Origin: Neolewinella litorea | GTDB lineage: Bacteria; Bacteroidota; Bacteroidia; Chitinophagales; Saprospiraceae | Direction of reading: 5' to 3' | Assembly (NCBI RefSeq): GCF_004803465.1 | Contig: NZ_SRSF01000001.1 | Location: 1,178,501-1,242,500 of the forward strand | Length of the DNA: 64,000 bases | Part shown: positions 51,953-61,012 of the stretch, piece after piece | How positions within the stretch are numbered: the first letter of the stretch is position 1 | How the letters are laid out: every line of letters starts with the position of its first letter | Notes under the pieces: generated by a model | The model's database searches: none | What the model was told of the DNA's origin: nothing | The model's input: only the letters and a program-made list of their open reading frames with translations | Made by a program: the position numbers and the translations under genes

Positions 51953-52708
51953 ATGGTGAGAATGACGATCCTGCTGTTGGTCGCCCTGGCCCAGTCTGTG
52001 GTGGCCCAGACCGATTATACCCTGCGGGCGGCGCAGGCCGAACTGGAGTCCGGTGACTACCGCCGGGCGGTGGAGATACTGGACAGCCTGGAACCGGGCG
52101 GCATCGTCAGTCCAGAATTCTATCTGGCCCTCGGCAACGCACGCTTTGAGACCGGGCAGACGGGCAAAGCCATTCTTGCCTACGAAAGGGGGTTGCGGCT
52201 CCGACCGGGCAACCTTGACCTCAACAACAACCTGCGCTACGTCCGTGAGGAAGCCGGCATCACCGCTCCCGAGCTCCCGGAGTTTGCCTTACTGCGATGG
52301 TGGCGGCTGTTCGGTGCCTGGCTGGGTATGACAGGTGCCTACCTGGCAGCCGTGTCCTGTTGGTGGCTGGCGGTGGCCGGCGTGATCTGGTGGTACCTGC
52401 ACCGGCGGGAAATGGAAGAGAAGCGCCGTTTCGCCCTTTTGCCCACGGCCCTGTTACTGGCCCTGCTCAGCGGCGGTTTTTTTCTGCTTGCCGAGAGCCG
52501 CTACGCCGCCCTGCATCAATCGGACGAAGCCATCCTGGTAACTGATGCCACCCTGCGCGTCTCACCTACCCTAGACGGGTCAGTAGAGGCCGAACTAGGT
52601 CAGGGCCACAAACTTTACATCGTAGATCATGTCAACAGCTTTGTCAAGGTACAGCTCCCCAACGGCCGACAGGGTTACGTAGCCGTCACCGACATCGAGG
52701 TAATCTAG
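51953..52708 (+). CDS. BatE-like TPR protein with SH3 domain
   Basis: 251 residues from the ATG at 51953. Signal peptide ending VVAQ, two tetratricopeptide units (TLRAAQAELESGDYRRAVEIL; EFYLALGNARFETGQTGKAI), two membrane helices (about 123-145 and 159-182) and a C-terminal bacterial SH3 domain (ATLRVSPTLDGSVEAELGQGHKLYIVD). This is the layout of BatE of the Bacteroides aerotolerance set, but no batA-D genes are nearby. The stop overlaps the convergent DUF2490 gene by four bases. Confidence 0.85.
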   Translation: MVRMTILLLVALAQSVVAQTDYTLRAAQAELESGDYRRAVEILDSLEPGGIVSPEFYLALGNARFETGQTGKAILAYERGLRLRPGNLDLNNNLRYVREEAGITAPELPEFALLRWWRLFGAWLGMTGAYLAAVSCWWLAVAGVIWWYLHRREMEEKRRFALLPTALLLALLSGGFFLLAESRYAALHQSDEAILVTDATLRVSPTLDGSVEAELGQGHKLYIVDHVNSFVKVQLPNGRQGYVAVTDIEVI

Positions 52709-53370
52709 AAGCTGGCCGAAGTGATCAGGTTGATCTGGTCGCGCCCACCGGTAGCGAAGAACTGGTTCATATAGCCAACTTCAAAACGCAAGCCGGGCCG
52801 GGCCACGTAGCCCAGTCCTCCGTAAAGTCGGTTGCGATCGAAAGGTCGGTTCTCCGTGGTCACAAAAATTTCGTTGTAGGCGGAGAGGTACCAGGTCTTA
52901 GGCCCCATCTCCTGGCCGCTGAGGGGCAGGTTGAAAGCAAGAAAGTACCGGAAACGAAATCCGAAGTCCTGGTTCTCTACAAACCGTTCCTCAAAGCGAT
53001 ACCGGTGCTGTACGCTGACCGGCCCCAATTGTTGGCGCGTAATGATCTGCTGGTAAATCCGATGCTCATTGACCTCCACCTTGTCGAGGGCGGGATCCAC
53101 GTAGTTCTGACTGTTGATGTAGCCGTAGCCCAGCAGCACGTTCAGGTTGTCGGTGACGTCATAGCCTACACCGGTGCGCAGGAGCAGTTGTTCCAGGTCA
53201 CCGATGGCGTTGTAGTTTCGGTACTGTACCTCGTGGTGGAGATTCCAGCGATCGCCAAGGTCTTTGTTGCCGAAGTAGATGATCCAGTTTCCCAGTTCAC
53301 TGTCCTGGGCGGCAAGGCGGGGGACGGAAAGGAGTAGGCACGCAACGAAGGCGATAAGTAGTTTGGGCAA
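52705..53370 (-). CDS. DUF2490 family outer-membrane protein
   Basis: 221 residues from a TTG at 53370, chosen because it opens the signal peptide (PKLLIAFVACLLL...RLAAQ). The in-frame TTG at 53394 lies inside the predicted -7 element. The mature part is a beta-barrel-like sequence with alternating aromatic residues (GNWIIYFGNKDLGDRWNLHHEVQYRNY; HRYRFEERFVENQDFGFRFRY), the DUF2490 pattern. Function unknown. The minus-strand TACCTTTG at 53399-53392 is a good promoter, 21 bases upstream of the start. Confidence 0.85.
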   Translation of the reverse strand: MPKLLIAFVACLLLSVPRLAAQDSELGNWIIYFGNKDLGDRWNLHHEVQYRNYNAIGDLEQLLLRTGVGYDVTDNLNVLLGYGYINSQNYVDPALDKVEVNEHRIYQQIITRQQLGPVSVQHRYRFEERFVENQDFGFRFRYFLAFNLPLSGQEMGPKTWYLSAYNEIFVTTENRPFDRNRLYGGLGYVARPGLRFEVGYMNQFFATGGRDQINLITSASF

Positions 53371-53391
53371 AACCGGACATTTTAGTGGCCG

Positions 53392-53399
53392 CAAAGGTA
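53392..53399 (-). promoter_or_regulatory. -7 element (TACCTTTG) of the DUF2490 gene
   Basis: Exact consensus on the minus strand, 21 bases before the TTG at 53370. It excludes the longer reading of the gene. Confidence 0.55.
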
Positions 53400-53423
53400 G
53401 ACACCCCAGGGAATAATCCGGTC

Positions 53424-54302
53424 CTACACCTTCTCGATGTCGTACCGATCTAGTCCGAGATTCTCAATAATGGTGATCAGCTTCTCGGCGTACCGCTTGT
53501 CGGTAGCGTAGCCGCATGCCTTCAGCCCGTGCGCCCATTTGCGGTAATCGATCCCGTAACCGTGGAGGCGGGCGTAGCGGGTGGTGTTGAGCAGGATGCT
53601 GTGTTCGCGGAAAGATTCGGCTACCGAATCGAAAACCCGGAACATATCGTAGCGGGTATCGTCACCGTAATTACGGCAGGTGCAGCCCAGGCATTTGGTG
53701 CGGCATTTAATTCCGAAGTGATTGTTGGAATTAACGGCCAACTTGCTGTCTCCGGCATTGCTTTCCAGCAACGCCTGAGCCAGGGTGATGCTGGCCGGGA
53801 TACCGTATTCCAGCATTTCCCGCCGTGCCGCCGGGGCGTGGCGGCGGATGTAGTCACTGACTCGCTTGCGCTTGGCGGCAATTACGGACCGTGGAAGCCC
53901 CTTTCGCTCACCGTAGTCGGGACTAAGCACCAACGTAAGGTTACTGATGTGCGGCGCTGGATCGTCGGTTGGGGCCAGGCTGTTGAAGTCGTCAAAGGTG
54001 GTTGACGTTTCGGGCCGATCATCGATGTGGTCCACCTCCTCCACGCGTACGGACTCGGAAAAGACGCGCCGACCCAGGCTCATAAACCATTCGCCTACCC
54101 CGGCCTCAGTGATCCTGCCCTCCGAAACTTGCTGGACGGGCTCATGGATATCGACCTGTACGACCAGTCCGCGACTGATGCAGAGGTAAAGGATGATCAG
54201 CAACAGCACGATCTCGAAGCCATAGTCCAGGGCCTGGTCAAGAAAACGGCGAATACGTTGGCCGGTTGGGGAACGGTGGGGAACAGAATCGGGGGCAGGC
54301 AT
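53424..54302 (-). CDS. Membrane-anchored glucosaminidase-domain protein (peptidoglycan hydrolase)
   Basis: 292 residues from the ATG at 54302; earlier in-frame codons have no conserved character. One membrane helix (FEIVLLLIILYLCISRGLVV, about 29-48) is followed by a linker and a C-terminal glucosaminidase domain. That domain includes EYGIPASITLAQALLESNAGDSKLAVNSNNHFGIK with the catalytic Glu, then YDMFRVFDSVAESFREHSILL and ACGYATDKRYAEKLITII. It resembles the FlgJ/GH73 group that cleaves GlcNAc-MurNAc bonds. A Cys-rich loop (CRTKCLGCTCRNYG) is inserted after FGIK. Acts in the periplasm on the cell wall. Confidence 0.93.
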   Translation of the reverse strand: MPAPDSVPHRSPTGQRIRRFLDQALDYGFEIVLLLIILYLCISRGLVVQVDIHEPVQQVSEGRITEAGVGEWFMSLGRRVFSESVRVEEVDHIDDRPETSTTFDDFNSLAPTDDPAPHISNLTLVLSPDYGERKGLPRSVIAAKRKRVSDYIRRHAPAARREMLEYGIPASITLAQALLESNAGDSKLAVNSNNHFGIKCRTKCLGCTCRNYGDDTRYDMFRVFDSVAESFREHSILLNTTRYARLHGYGIDYRKWAHGLKACGYATDKRYAEKLITIIENLGLDRYDIEKV

Positions 54303-54373
54303 CCGGAAATATTTTAGGGTTTGGCGGTATCGGTTAAGTATGGAACCTGCTGCAGCGGGGCCGTAGCCTATGC

Positions 54374-54404
54374 CAAAGATAGTGCACTGGCGGGAATTAT
54401 CAAA
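54374..54404 (-). promoter_or_regulatory. Promoter of the glucosaminidase gene
   Basis: Perfect consensus on the minus strand: TTTG (54404-54401), 19-base spacer, TATCTTTG (54381-54374). The leader to the start is about 70 bases. Confidence 0.85.
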
Positions 54405-54519
54405 CAAATTGTTTTATAATTTGACTCTACGGCAACTTCTAAACCATGGAATCGCTTACCCCGTCGTTTTTCCTTAGTGTTAACTTTACACTACCTTCGC
54501 GACGGTCAATTACAATGTC

Positions 54520-55362
54520 ATGATACTTGTTGCGGATTCTGGTTCCACGAAAGCAGACTGGGTGCTGATCGATGAAGACGGTAAAAACGTCTACGTCAAC
54601 ACCCGAGGATTTAACCCCGTGGTCCACCCCCTGGACCTCCTGCACAACGAGGTCCAGAAACTATCGCAAGACCTGCTGCCCAACGCCGCGGTGACGGCCG
54701 TCCATTATTACGGAGCCGGATGCTGGGACTTCCGCCGCAAGAAGGTCATTTCCGATTGCATCCACCAGGTTTGGCCCGCCGCCAAGGTAGAGGTGATGCA
54801 CGATCTGCTAGGCGCAGCGCGGGCCACCTGCGGCGACGAACCAGGGATTTCCTGCATTCTGGGTACGGGCAGCAACACCTGTCTTTACGACGGGACGGAG
54901 GTGATCGACAACGTGACCAACCTGGGCTTTATGCTCGGTGACGAGGGCAGTGGCTCCCATCTGGGCAAGGCCTTCCTGCGGTCGTACTTCTACCGGGAGC
55001 TCGACGACGAACTGAACGCGGCATTCGAGAACTACACGACGGCCGATCGGATGACCGTGCTGAACAACGTCTATGAATCCGATATGCCGAACACTTACCT
55101 GGCCGGCTTCACCCGGTTTATGGGCGAGCACCAGCACCACCCGCTGATTCAGAAGATCGTATTCGAGAGCTTCGCCGAATTTCTGGACCGCCACGTGCGC
55201 AAGTACAAGGGTCACCTGGAAGTACCCGTCCACTTCATCGGCAGCATCGCCTTCCACTTCAAGACGATCCTAATGGCCGCGCTGCACGAGCGTGACCTGA
55301 TCGCCGGCCGCTTTGTACACAAACCCATCGAAGCCCTCGCCGATTACCACTCCGGGAAGTAG
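54520..55362 (+). CDS. BadF/BadG-type ATPase, N-acetylglucosamine kinase-like
   Basis: 280 residues. Actin-like ATPase motifs: phosphate 1 ADSGSTKADW (5-14), phosphate 2 LGTGSNTCLYDG (about 114-125), then LGDEGSGSHLGK and HFIGSIAFHF. This set matches the BadF/N-acetylglucosamine kinase family, where amino sugars recovered from cell-wall turnover are phosphorylated. The divergent glucosaminidase gene next door would release such sugars, so a recycling link is plausible. A TACCTTCG element at 54492 may be its promoter. pfkA follows after six bases. Confidence 0.88.
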   Translation: MILVADSGSTKADWVLIDEDGKNVYVNTRGFNPVVHPLDLLHNEVQKLSQDLLPNAAVTAVHYYGAGCWDFRRKKVISDCIHQVWPAAKVEVMHDLLGAARATCGDEPGISCILGTGSNTCLYDGTEVIDNVTNLGFMLGDEGSGSHLGKAFLRSYFYRELDDELNAAFENYTTADRMTVLNNVYESDMPNTYLAGFTRFMGEHQHHPLIQKIVFESFAEFLDRHVRKYKGHLEVPVHFIGSIAFHFKTILMAALHERDLIAGRFVHKPIEALADYHSGK

Positions 55363-55368
55363 CCATAT

Positions 55369-56355
55369 ATGGAAAGAAAGGATATTCGCCGCATTGCCGT
55401 ATTCACTTCGGGCGGAGACGCACCGGGAATGAATGCTGCTCTCCGGGCAGTTGTGCGTACCGCCGCCTGGAATAAATTACACGTCTACGGCATCGAGCGT
55501 GGGTTCGAAGGCATGATCGACGGCCACTTCCAGCGCCTGGAGCGCCGGGACGTAGCCAACATTATCCAGCGCGGGGGCACCATGCTCCGCACGGCCCGCT
55601 CCAAGCGTTTCATGACGCCGGAAGGTCGCCGCGCCGCCTACGACCACCTCAAGGCATATGATATTGACGCCTGTATCGCCATCGGCGGAAATGGAACCTT
55701 CACGGGTGCCAAGATCTTCAGCGAAGAGTACAAAATACCCTTCATCGGCATCCCGGGCACCATCGACAACGACCTCTACGGTACCGACTACACGATCGGC
55801 TTCGACACGGCCGTAAATACCGCCATCGATGCGGTAGACAAGATCCGCGATACGGCCGACAGCCACAACCGCCTTTTCTTCGTGGAAGTCATGGGGCGCA
55901 ACTCCGGCTACATCGCCCTGTACACCGCCATCGGCTCCGGCGCCAGCAGCGTACTCATTCCGGAGTCGGAAACCGACCTTGAGGACCTGAAATCTGTGCT
56001 GCGCAAGAACAAGGCCCGTGGAAAGCTCTTCAGTGTGGTCATTGTAGCCGAAGGGCACCCCATGGGCGGGGCCACCGGCATCGCCGAGAAAATCCAGCAC
56101 GAACTGGCCAGCATGGAGCCAAAGGTTACCGTCATCGGCCACCTGCAGCGCGGCGGCGCGCCCACCGCCGCCGACCGGCTACTTGCCAGTCGCCTTGGAT
56201 TTGCTGCCGTGGAACTGCTTATGGAGGGCGCCGAAAACATCGCCGTAGGTATTGTCAACGGGGAAGTAACCAGCATGCCCTTCGACGACGCGATCAATAA
56301 GCAAAAGATCCCCAGCGACGAACTGATCCGCATGGCCAGTATCCTCGCCATCTGA
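55369..56355 (+). CDS. pfkA: 6-phosphofructokinase
   Basis: 328 residues. FTSGGDAPGMNAALRA (12-27) binds ATP, the TIDND motif (131-135) holds the catalytic base Asp133, and MGRNSGYIA and HLQRGGAPTAADR are conserved substrate-site segments. The ATP-site motif reads GGNG (106-109), with Asn108 where the E. coli enzyme has Asp103 in GGDG. Gly109 is kept, the residue that marks ATP- rather than pyrophosphate-dependent enzymes. It phosphorylates fructose-6-phosphate in glycolysis. It starts six bases after the GlcNAc-kinase-like gene, so amino-sugar salvage and glycolysis may be co-expressed. Confidence 0.95.
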   Translation: MERKDIRRIAVFTSGGDAPGMNAALRAVVRTAAWNKLHVYGIERGFEGMIDGHFQRLERRDVANIIQRGGTMLRTARSKRFMTPEGRRAAYDHLKAYDIDACIAIGGNGTFTGAKIFSEEYKIPFIGIPGTIDNDLYGTDYTIGFDTAVNTAIDAVDKIRDTADSHNRLFFVEVMGRNSGYIALYTAIGSGASSVLIPESETDLEDLKSVLRKNKARGKLFSVVIVAEGHPMGGATGIAEKIQHELASMEPKVTVIGHLQRGGAPTAADRLLASRLGFAAVELLMEGAENIAVGIVNGEVTSMPFDDAINKQKIPSDELIRMASILAI

Positions 56356-56474
56356 TCCACCGTTCGGGAGTGAAGGTCAGGGAAGCGATTGCGTGACTTA
56401 ACGTACAGTTTACACCCTGTTATGAACTTGGGCCGTGGAAATCGACTTCCACACCCACCCCAGTCTCCCTCAGT

Positions 56475-57647
56475 ATGGATGCATCTTTTATCATTATGTG
56501 GACCGGCTTTATCCTGGCCGGCTACGCCGTTGTGGGCAATGACTCCATACAAACACTGGGAACATTCTTATCCTCCAACGAGGACAAGGCCTGGTATGTC
56601 CTGTGGGCATTCGCCGGCACAATTCTTGCCATAACTCTGGTGATGGGCTGGTCATCTTACGACGGCGATGTAAGCTACGGCCGCCTTGAAGGCTACGCCT
56701 ACGTGGAAGATATGGGGTGGCCCTACCTCCTTCCCCCGCTGGTTCTGATGCTGTTGACCCGAACGGGTATCCCGGTTTCGACATCCTTTCTGATCCTCAC
56801 CTTCTTCAAGCCGAAGGGACTGGTGGACATGACCATGAAGTCCATCCTGGGGTACGCCCTGGCCTTCTGTGTCGCCATCATCGTTTGGCAACTGGTTACG
56901 ACCTGGTTGGACAAGCGCTTCATGGACAACGAGATATCGGACCGGGAAAATAAACTCTGGACCGGCCTGCAGTGGGCATCGACGGGTTTCCTGTGGGGGC
57001 AGTGGCTCATCCAGGACTTCGCCAACATTTTCGTTTACCTGCCCCGCTCGCTCAGCGTCGCCGAGATCGCTGTTTCACTGGTGATTCTGCTGGTGATGCT
57101 GGCGTTCATCTTCTACAGCAAGGGCGGAAACATCCAAAAGATCGTCAAGGCCAAAACCAATACGACCGACATCCGCTCGGCCACGATCATCGACTTTTTC
57201 TACGGTATAATCCTGCTGTTTTTCAAGGAATTTAGCAACGTTCCCATGTCCACTACCTGGGTCTTCCTGGGCCTGTTGGCCGGACGGGAGATCGCGATCC
57301 GATACCGCCTGGAACTCGACGCCGAGCCCAGCGACCGCGACCGTGCTCGGGTATCCTACATCATGGGGGTAGTGATGAACATTCTAATCCTGGCGCTCAT
57401 CGGCTATGTGGTTTACCTCCGCGACGACATCAACAACTTCGTGATCGTGATCATGGCCCTCGCCATGGTGGCGCGTGCGGCCCTGGCCTACTTCGAAACC
57501 ATTCCCGGACGAAAGAACCTGATGGCGGCCTTCCGAAACATTTTCACCGACCTGGGGAAGGTGACCTTCGGTCTGGTGGTGAGTATCGTCCTGGTATACG
57601 TTATGCGTTACCTGACCACCGGCAGCTTCATCGAAAATATCGGATAA
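56475..57647 (+). CDS. PiT-like integral membrane permease, divergent
   Basis: 390 residues with about ten hydrophobic helices. Two pseudo-symmetric motifs recall inorganic phosphate transporters of the PiT family: VVGNDSIQTLGTF (19-31) resembles the family's GANDxANxxGT, and GIPVSTSFLILTFF (about 98-111) together with NVPMSTTWVFLGLLAGREI (about 256-275) resemble the PVSTTH repeat. The overall match is distant. It is probably an ion or phosphate transporter of the inner membrane, but substrate is unknown. It is followed by the convergent AddB-like gene after 10 bases. Confidence 0.7.
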   Translation: MDASFIIMWTGFILAGYAVVGNDSIQTLGTFLSSNEDKAWYVLWAFAGTILAITLVMGWSSYDGDVSYGRLEGYAYVEDMGWPYLLPPLVLMLLTRTGIPVSTSFLILTFFKPKGLVDMTMKSILGYALAFCVAIIVWQLVTTWLDKRFMDNEISDRENKLWTGLQWASTGFLWGQWLIQDFANIFVYLPRSLSVAEIAVSLVILLVMLAFIFYSKGGNIQKIVKAKTNTTDIRSATIIDFFYGIILLFFKEFSNVPMSTTWVFLGLLAGREIAIRYRLELDAEPSDRDRARVSYIMGVVMNILILALIGYVVYLRDDINNFVIVIMALAMVARAALAYFETIPGRKNLMAAFRNIFTDLGKVTFGLVVSIVLVYVMRYLTTGSFIENIG

Positions 57648-57657
57648 AACCGTTCGC

Positions 57658-60465
57658 CTACCGGATCAGCCCGATAAGGCTGCGGTAATCGTCGAAGGGT
57701 GACGTGTCGTCCTTCATGGCCAGCAACGCATCGTGCTCCAGATCGAGGTACAAATCCTCCAGGTCGGCGATCGTTTCCTTGCACCTGATCTCGAGTACAC
57801 CCTGCCCCAGCTGCTCCCACCGCCATTCATGGGTGGCCAGGATCTTCTGCACCGTTTCCCGCTGGATTACTGCGTGATCCTCATCCACCGGGACAGTTTC
57901 GGCACCTGAAAAGGCCAGTTCGTTGCGGGAAAGCATCAGTGCATCGCGAAGGATGTAGTAAGCGGTGTGTACTCTCCCGCTGCCCTGTTGCCGCAGGAAT
58001 TCCGCGTACAGGGCCAACTGGATGTCTCCACCGTTGCGCAGCAAATTGCGGAAGGTTGTCTTGCCCCGCCACTTCAGGTCTACGACCGCCGCTTCCGGTA
58101 CGCCGTCGGTACCGGTACGTTCGAGTACCAGATCGGCCCGGCCCCTCACCACCTGTCCGTCGAGATTCGCGAGTTGCCCTTCCAGTTCCTGCTCCGAGCC
58201 GCGCACCGTCCACCCGCTTTGCTGGATGTAGTTCACCAGCGTCCAGGCGGACTTCCGCATGGTCAGCAAGAACTGCACCCGATCGGGTTCCTGACCGTAC
58301 TCCAGCAGCACCGCCCCCTGTTGCCGCAGCAGCCGGTCGGCATTATCGTCTACCCAGGCTTCCACCTGTGCGCGGGTTACCCGACCATCCGTCTGACTTA
58401 CTTCCTCGAGCAACTGCTCGATGAACAGGTGTCCGAGATTGCCCCTTAGCCGGTTTTCGCTCGCAATGGAGAGGATGGGTGTGCCCCGCAGGCCCAACTG
58501 GTGGCGGAAAACCCACTTATGCGGATAAAACAGCAGGTCGTCGATGGAAGACGGGGTCTCCCGTTCCCGCGGTTGCAGGGCATCGGGACGTGAAATCACC
58601 ACCTGCGCTTCGGGGGGGTCCAGCGGCCGGACGGGCACCGGCTGGAAACCGGGCAAGCGCAAATCCGATAGCAGTCCGCTGGGCTGCCCCGCTTCGTCGA
58701 TATCGACCGTAATCCGGGCCAGATCTTCGGCTGAAAAGGCTGCTTCAAGATCGCCCATCAGAGCGTGCGGTTCTACTTCGGTACCGTCCACCCGCCGGGG
58801 AATGCATAAGAGCAATTGACGCCGCGGCGTAAGGGCCGGACGTAGATTTTGCCACAGCTGAAGCTGATTGCGCTGCTCCGGACTGCTGACCTGGCAGCAG
58901 CCGTGCGGGGAGCCGGCGCGGAGGAATTCAATCTCCGGCGGATAGTAGTTGCTGAAGAAGTAGCTGGGGTCGGTTTCCACGAAGTCCCACCAGATAAGTC
59001 GTTCCAGCTCATCCTGACCGCTGTCTGGCAATTGGGCGACGGACGCGGGTGCAAAGGCGGCCGGCAAGGCGCCCTGTTCCGTGGGTTGGAATTGAGTGGG
59101 CGCAGGCTGGTAGATCGTCCGCACCAGCCGTTCCACATCGAGGTAACTCAGCTCTGTTTCCGGCTGCGCGTCGAGGAGCTCGGTAGCCCGTTCGGCCTGG
59201 GCGGAAAGGACGATCAGTCCGCTCTGTTCCTTGTCTTCGTCGAAGGCCTCCAGGGCCCAGTTGCGCAGGAATACGAAAAGGCTGCGCACCTCGCTCTTGG
59301 GTGCCTTGCCGTCGCGGGGGTACCGCCGCCTACGGAACCAGAATTCATATTGCTCCCGCGCGCGCCGGCGACGGGCGGCCGGGTACTTGCGCTCTTCCAT
59401 TTCACGGAAGGATTGCTCCACGGCAAAATTCCAGCGGGCACCGAAAAGTCCGGGCGTATCCGCCAGGTGCTCGGCCAGCCGCTGACCGAGCCTGCGGTCC
59501 AGGGGCTTGGTGACCAGACTGACAAATTCCATGATGCGCTGCACCTCAACAGGCTCCCATAGGAAGGCGGTAACGAGTTTGAGCACTTGCAGACTGGGGC
59601 GGGCCAGGCTCGTCGACGGGACACCCATACTCGGAAGTCCCTCCATCAGCAGGGCGGTATCCAGGGTCTGGTTGCGCACAGTCATCAGTACGCCGGGCCG
59701 CCAGTTGTCGTTGTCGCGCACCATTCGTGCCAGGTAGGCGGCGATGTGGGTCTCACGCTCGGCGCGGATCACGATCAGGCTCCCGTCTCCGCGCAGGGCA
59801 CGCGTGCCGGATTCCTCCCGCCCGGATAGCAGGCCACCCAGTTTCTCCTGCCAGGCTCCCAAATCGCCGGAAGGAGCCGGTTCCGGGGTGGAATTGATGA
59901 ACTGCACCTTGTCGCCGGCTGTCGCCAGGGCCTCCAGCAGGCGCCTAAGGCCCGGTGGCAGCAGATCTAAGGGTTCGTGCACCCGGAGGTCCAAAGCGGG
60001 GTGACGGCGGTCGTGGAGGGCCGCCAGCAACGCGTTGAGCCGATCCGCCAGTCCCGGCAGCAGTTGGAAAGACTGTTCCGCTTCCAGCAGCAGGTGCTCC
60101 AGTTCGTGTAAGACGGTAATTCGTGCCGGGGTACCGGTGGACAGGGGGGCGGCCAGGCGATAGCCCGCTTCGAGTAATTCATCGCGCCGCTCCAGCAGGT
60201 CCTCCGCCGTGGCCAGGGGGTCTGCGGCAAAGGAGGCGGCGTAGAAGGGAGTCTCCGTAGCCTTGCTGAGGTGGTGTTCAATCAGTTGCCGGTACTGCTC
60301 GGTGCGCAGGGCTTCCCGGTTGGTGGGGTTACGCGAAAGGGCATGGAAATGCTCGAGGTAGCGGACCAACCCCGGGTAATCGAGATACAATTCGCCGGCC
60401 GCGGTAGCCGGAGGTTCCGGCAGCAGGGGGGAGGAGAAAGTGAGTCCTAGGTAAATCTTGATCAT
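57658..60465 (-). CDS. AddB-like PD-(D/E)XK nuclease
   Basis: 935 residues from the ATG at 60465. The C-terminal nuclease has the PD-(D/E)XK core: NLGHLFIEQLL (His), GRADLVLER (Asp) and AVVDLKWRGK (Asp-x-Lys), then QLALYAEFLRQQ, as in AddB and Cas4-type nucleases. The middle part (GVLMTVRNQTLDTALLMEGLPSMGVPSTSLARPSLQVLKLV) resembles the helicase-like domain of AddB. The N-terminus begins IKIYLGLTFSSPLL where an active AddB would have a Gly-Lys-Thr loop, so ATP binding seems lost. The four cysteines of the AddB iron-sulfur cluster are not evident. No AddA-type helicase is next to it. It probably works in DNA end processing with a partner encoded elsewhere. Confidence 0.85.
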   Translation of the reverse strand: MIKIYLGLTFSSPLLPEPPATAAGELYLDYPGLVRYLEHFHALSRNPTNREALRTEQYRQLIEHHLSKATETPFYAASFAADPLATAEDLLERRDELLEAGYRLAAPLSTGTPARITVLHELEHLLLEAEQSFQLLPGLADRLNALLAALHDRRHPALDLRVHEPLDLLPPGLRRLLEALATAGDKVQFINSTPEPAPSGDLGAWQEKLGGLLSGREESGTRALRGDGSLIVIRAERETHIAAYLARMVRDNDNWRPGVLMTVRNQTLDTALLMEGLPSMGVPSTSLARPSLQVLKLVTAFLWEPVEVQRIMEFVSLVTKPLDRRLGQRLAEHLADTPGLFGARWNFAVEQSFREMEERKYPAARRRRAREQYEFWFRRRRYPRDGKAPKSEVRSLFVFLRNWALEAFDEDKEQSGLIVLSAQAERATELLDAQPETELSYLDVERLVRTIYQPAPTQFQPTEQGALPAAFAPASVAQLPDSGQDELERLIWWDFVETDPSYFFSNYYPPEIEFLRAGSPHGCCQVSSPEQRNQLQLWQNLRPALTPRRQLLLCIPRRVDGTEVEPHALMGDLEAAFSAEDLARITVDIDEAGQPSGLLSDLRLPGFQPVPVRPLDPPEAQVVISRPDALQPRERETPSSIDDLLFYPHKWVFRHQLGLRGTPILSIASENRLRGNLGHLFIEQLLEEVSQTDGRVTRAQVEAWVDDNADRLLRQQGAVLLEYGQEPDRVQFLLTMRKSAWTLVNYIQQSGWTVRGSEQELEGQLANLDGQVVRGRADLVLERTGTDGVPEAAVVDLKWRGKTTFRNLLRNGGDIQLALYAEFLRQQGSGRVHTAYYILRDALMLSRNELAFSGAETVPVDEDHAVIQRETVQKILATHEWRWEQLGQGVLEIRCKETIADLEDLYLDLEHDALLAMKDDTSPFDDYRSLIGLIR

Positions 60466-60497
60466 GGGCGCCGGTAAAATACGCAAGCCCCACCGGC

Positions 60498-60878
60498 TTA
60501 GCCGCCCATTTCGGCGCGCATCCGGGTCAACTGGGTTTCCCAGAGCGCCTTCTGGTCTTCCACCTCGTCGTCGTCGGCGAAATCCGTCACGTAGACGATG
60601 GTCTCGCCCGTAACGGGACTTTTGGTGATGTTGAATTCGAGGTACTCGTCCTCGTCGTCGGCGTCTTCCCAGGCAAAACGGACCATATCAGCCTCGCTGT
60701 CCTCGATCAACTCCGCGGCCTCGGGAGAGCCGCTCCAGACGAAGGTGTAGGTGCTGTCGTTGATATCCACTTCATCGCAAAACCACCGGGTCAGGCAGGC
60801 CGGATCGGTGAGAAACTGGTAGACAATATTCGGGGAGGCACGAAAGATAAACTCCGAAGTAAACTTAACACGTTCCAT
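60498..60878 (-). CDS. START-like (SRPBCC/AHSA1-type) domain protein
   Basis: 126 residues, soluble and acidic. The opening KFTSEFIFRASPNIVYQFLTDPACLTRWFCDEVDI is the typical first strand and helices of an SRPBCC fold with a hydrophobic pocket. A Bacteroidota-wide group of short START-like proteins has this length and sequence. Ligand unknown. It lies 32 bases upstream of the AddB-like gene on the same strand and is divergent from rpoD. Confidence 0.85.
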   Translation of the reverse strand: MERVKFTSEFIFRASPNIVYQFLTDPACLTRWFCDEVDINDSTYTFVWSGSPEAAELIEDSEADMVRFAWEDADDEDEYLEFNITKSPVTGETIVYVTDFADDDEVEDQKALWETQLTRMRAEMGG

Positions 60879-61012
60879 ATCAGGCGGTTGGCGGTAGTGG
60901 TGGCGGGCAAATAAGGTAAATTAAGCGAGACTACCAAAAGTTTATGGCCTCCCAACCTATTGTTTCTTTGCAGTGTTAATTACTCGTTGTGCGCTAATCA
61001 CCCTCCCGGGCC

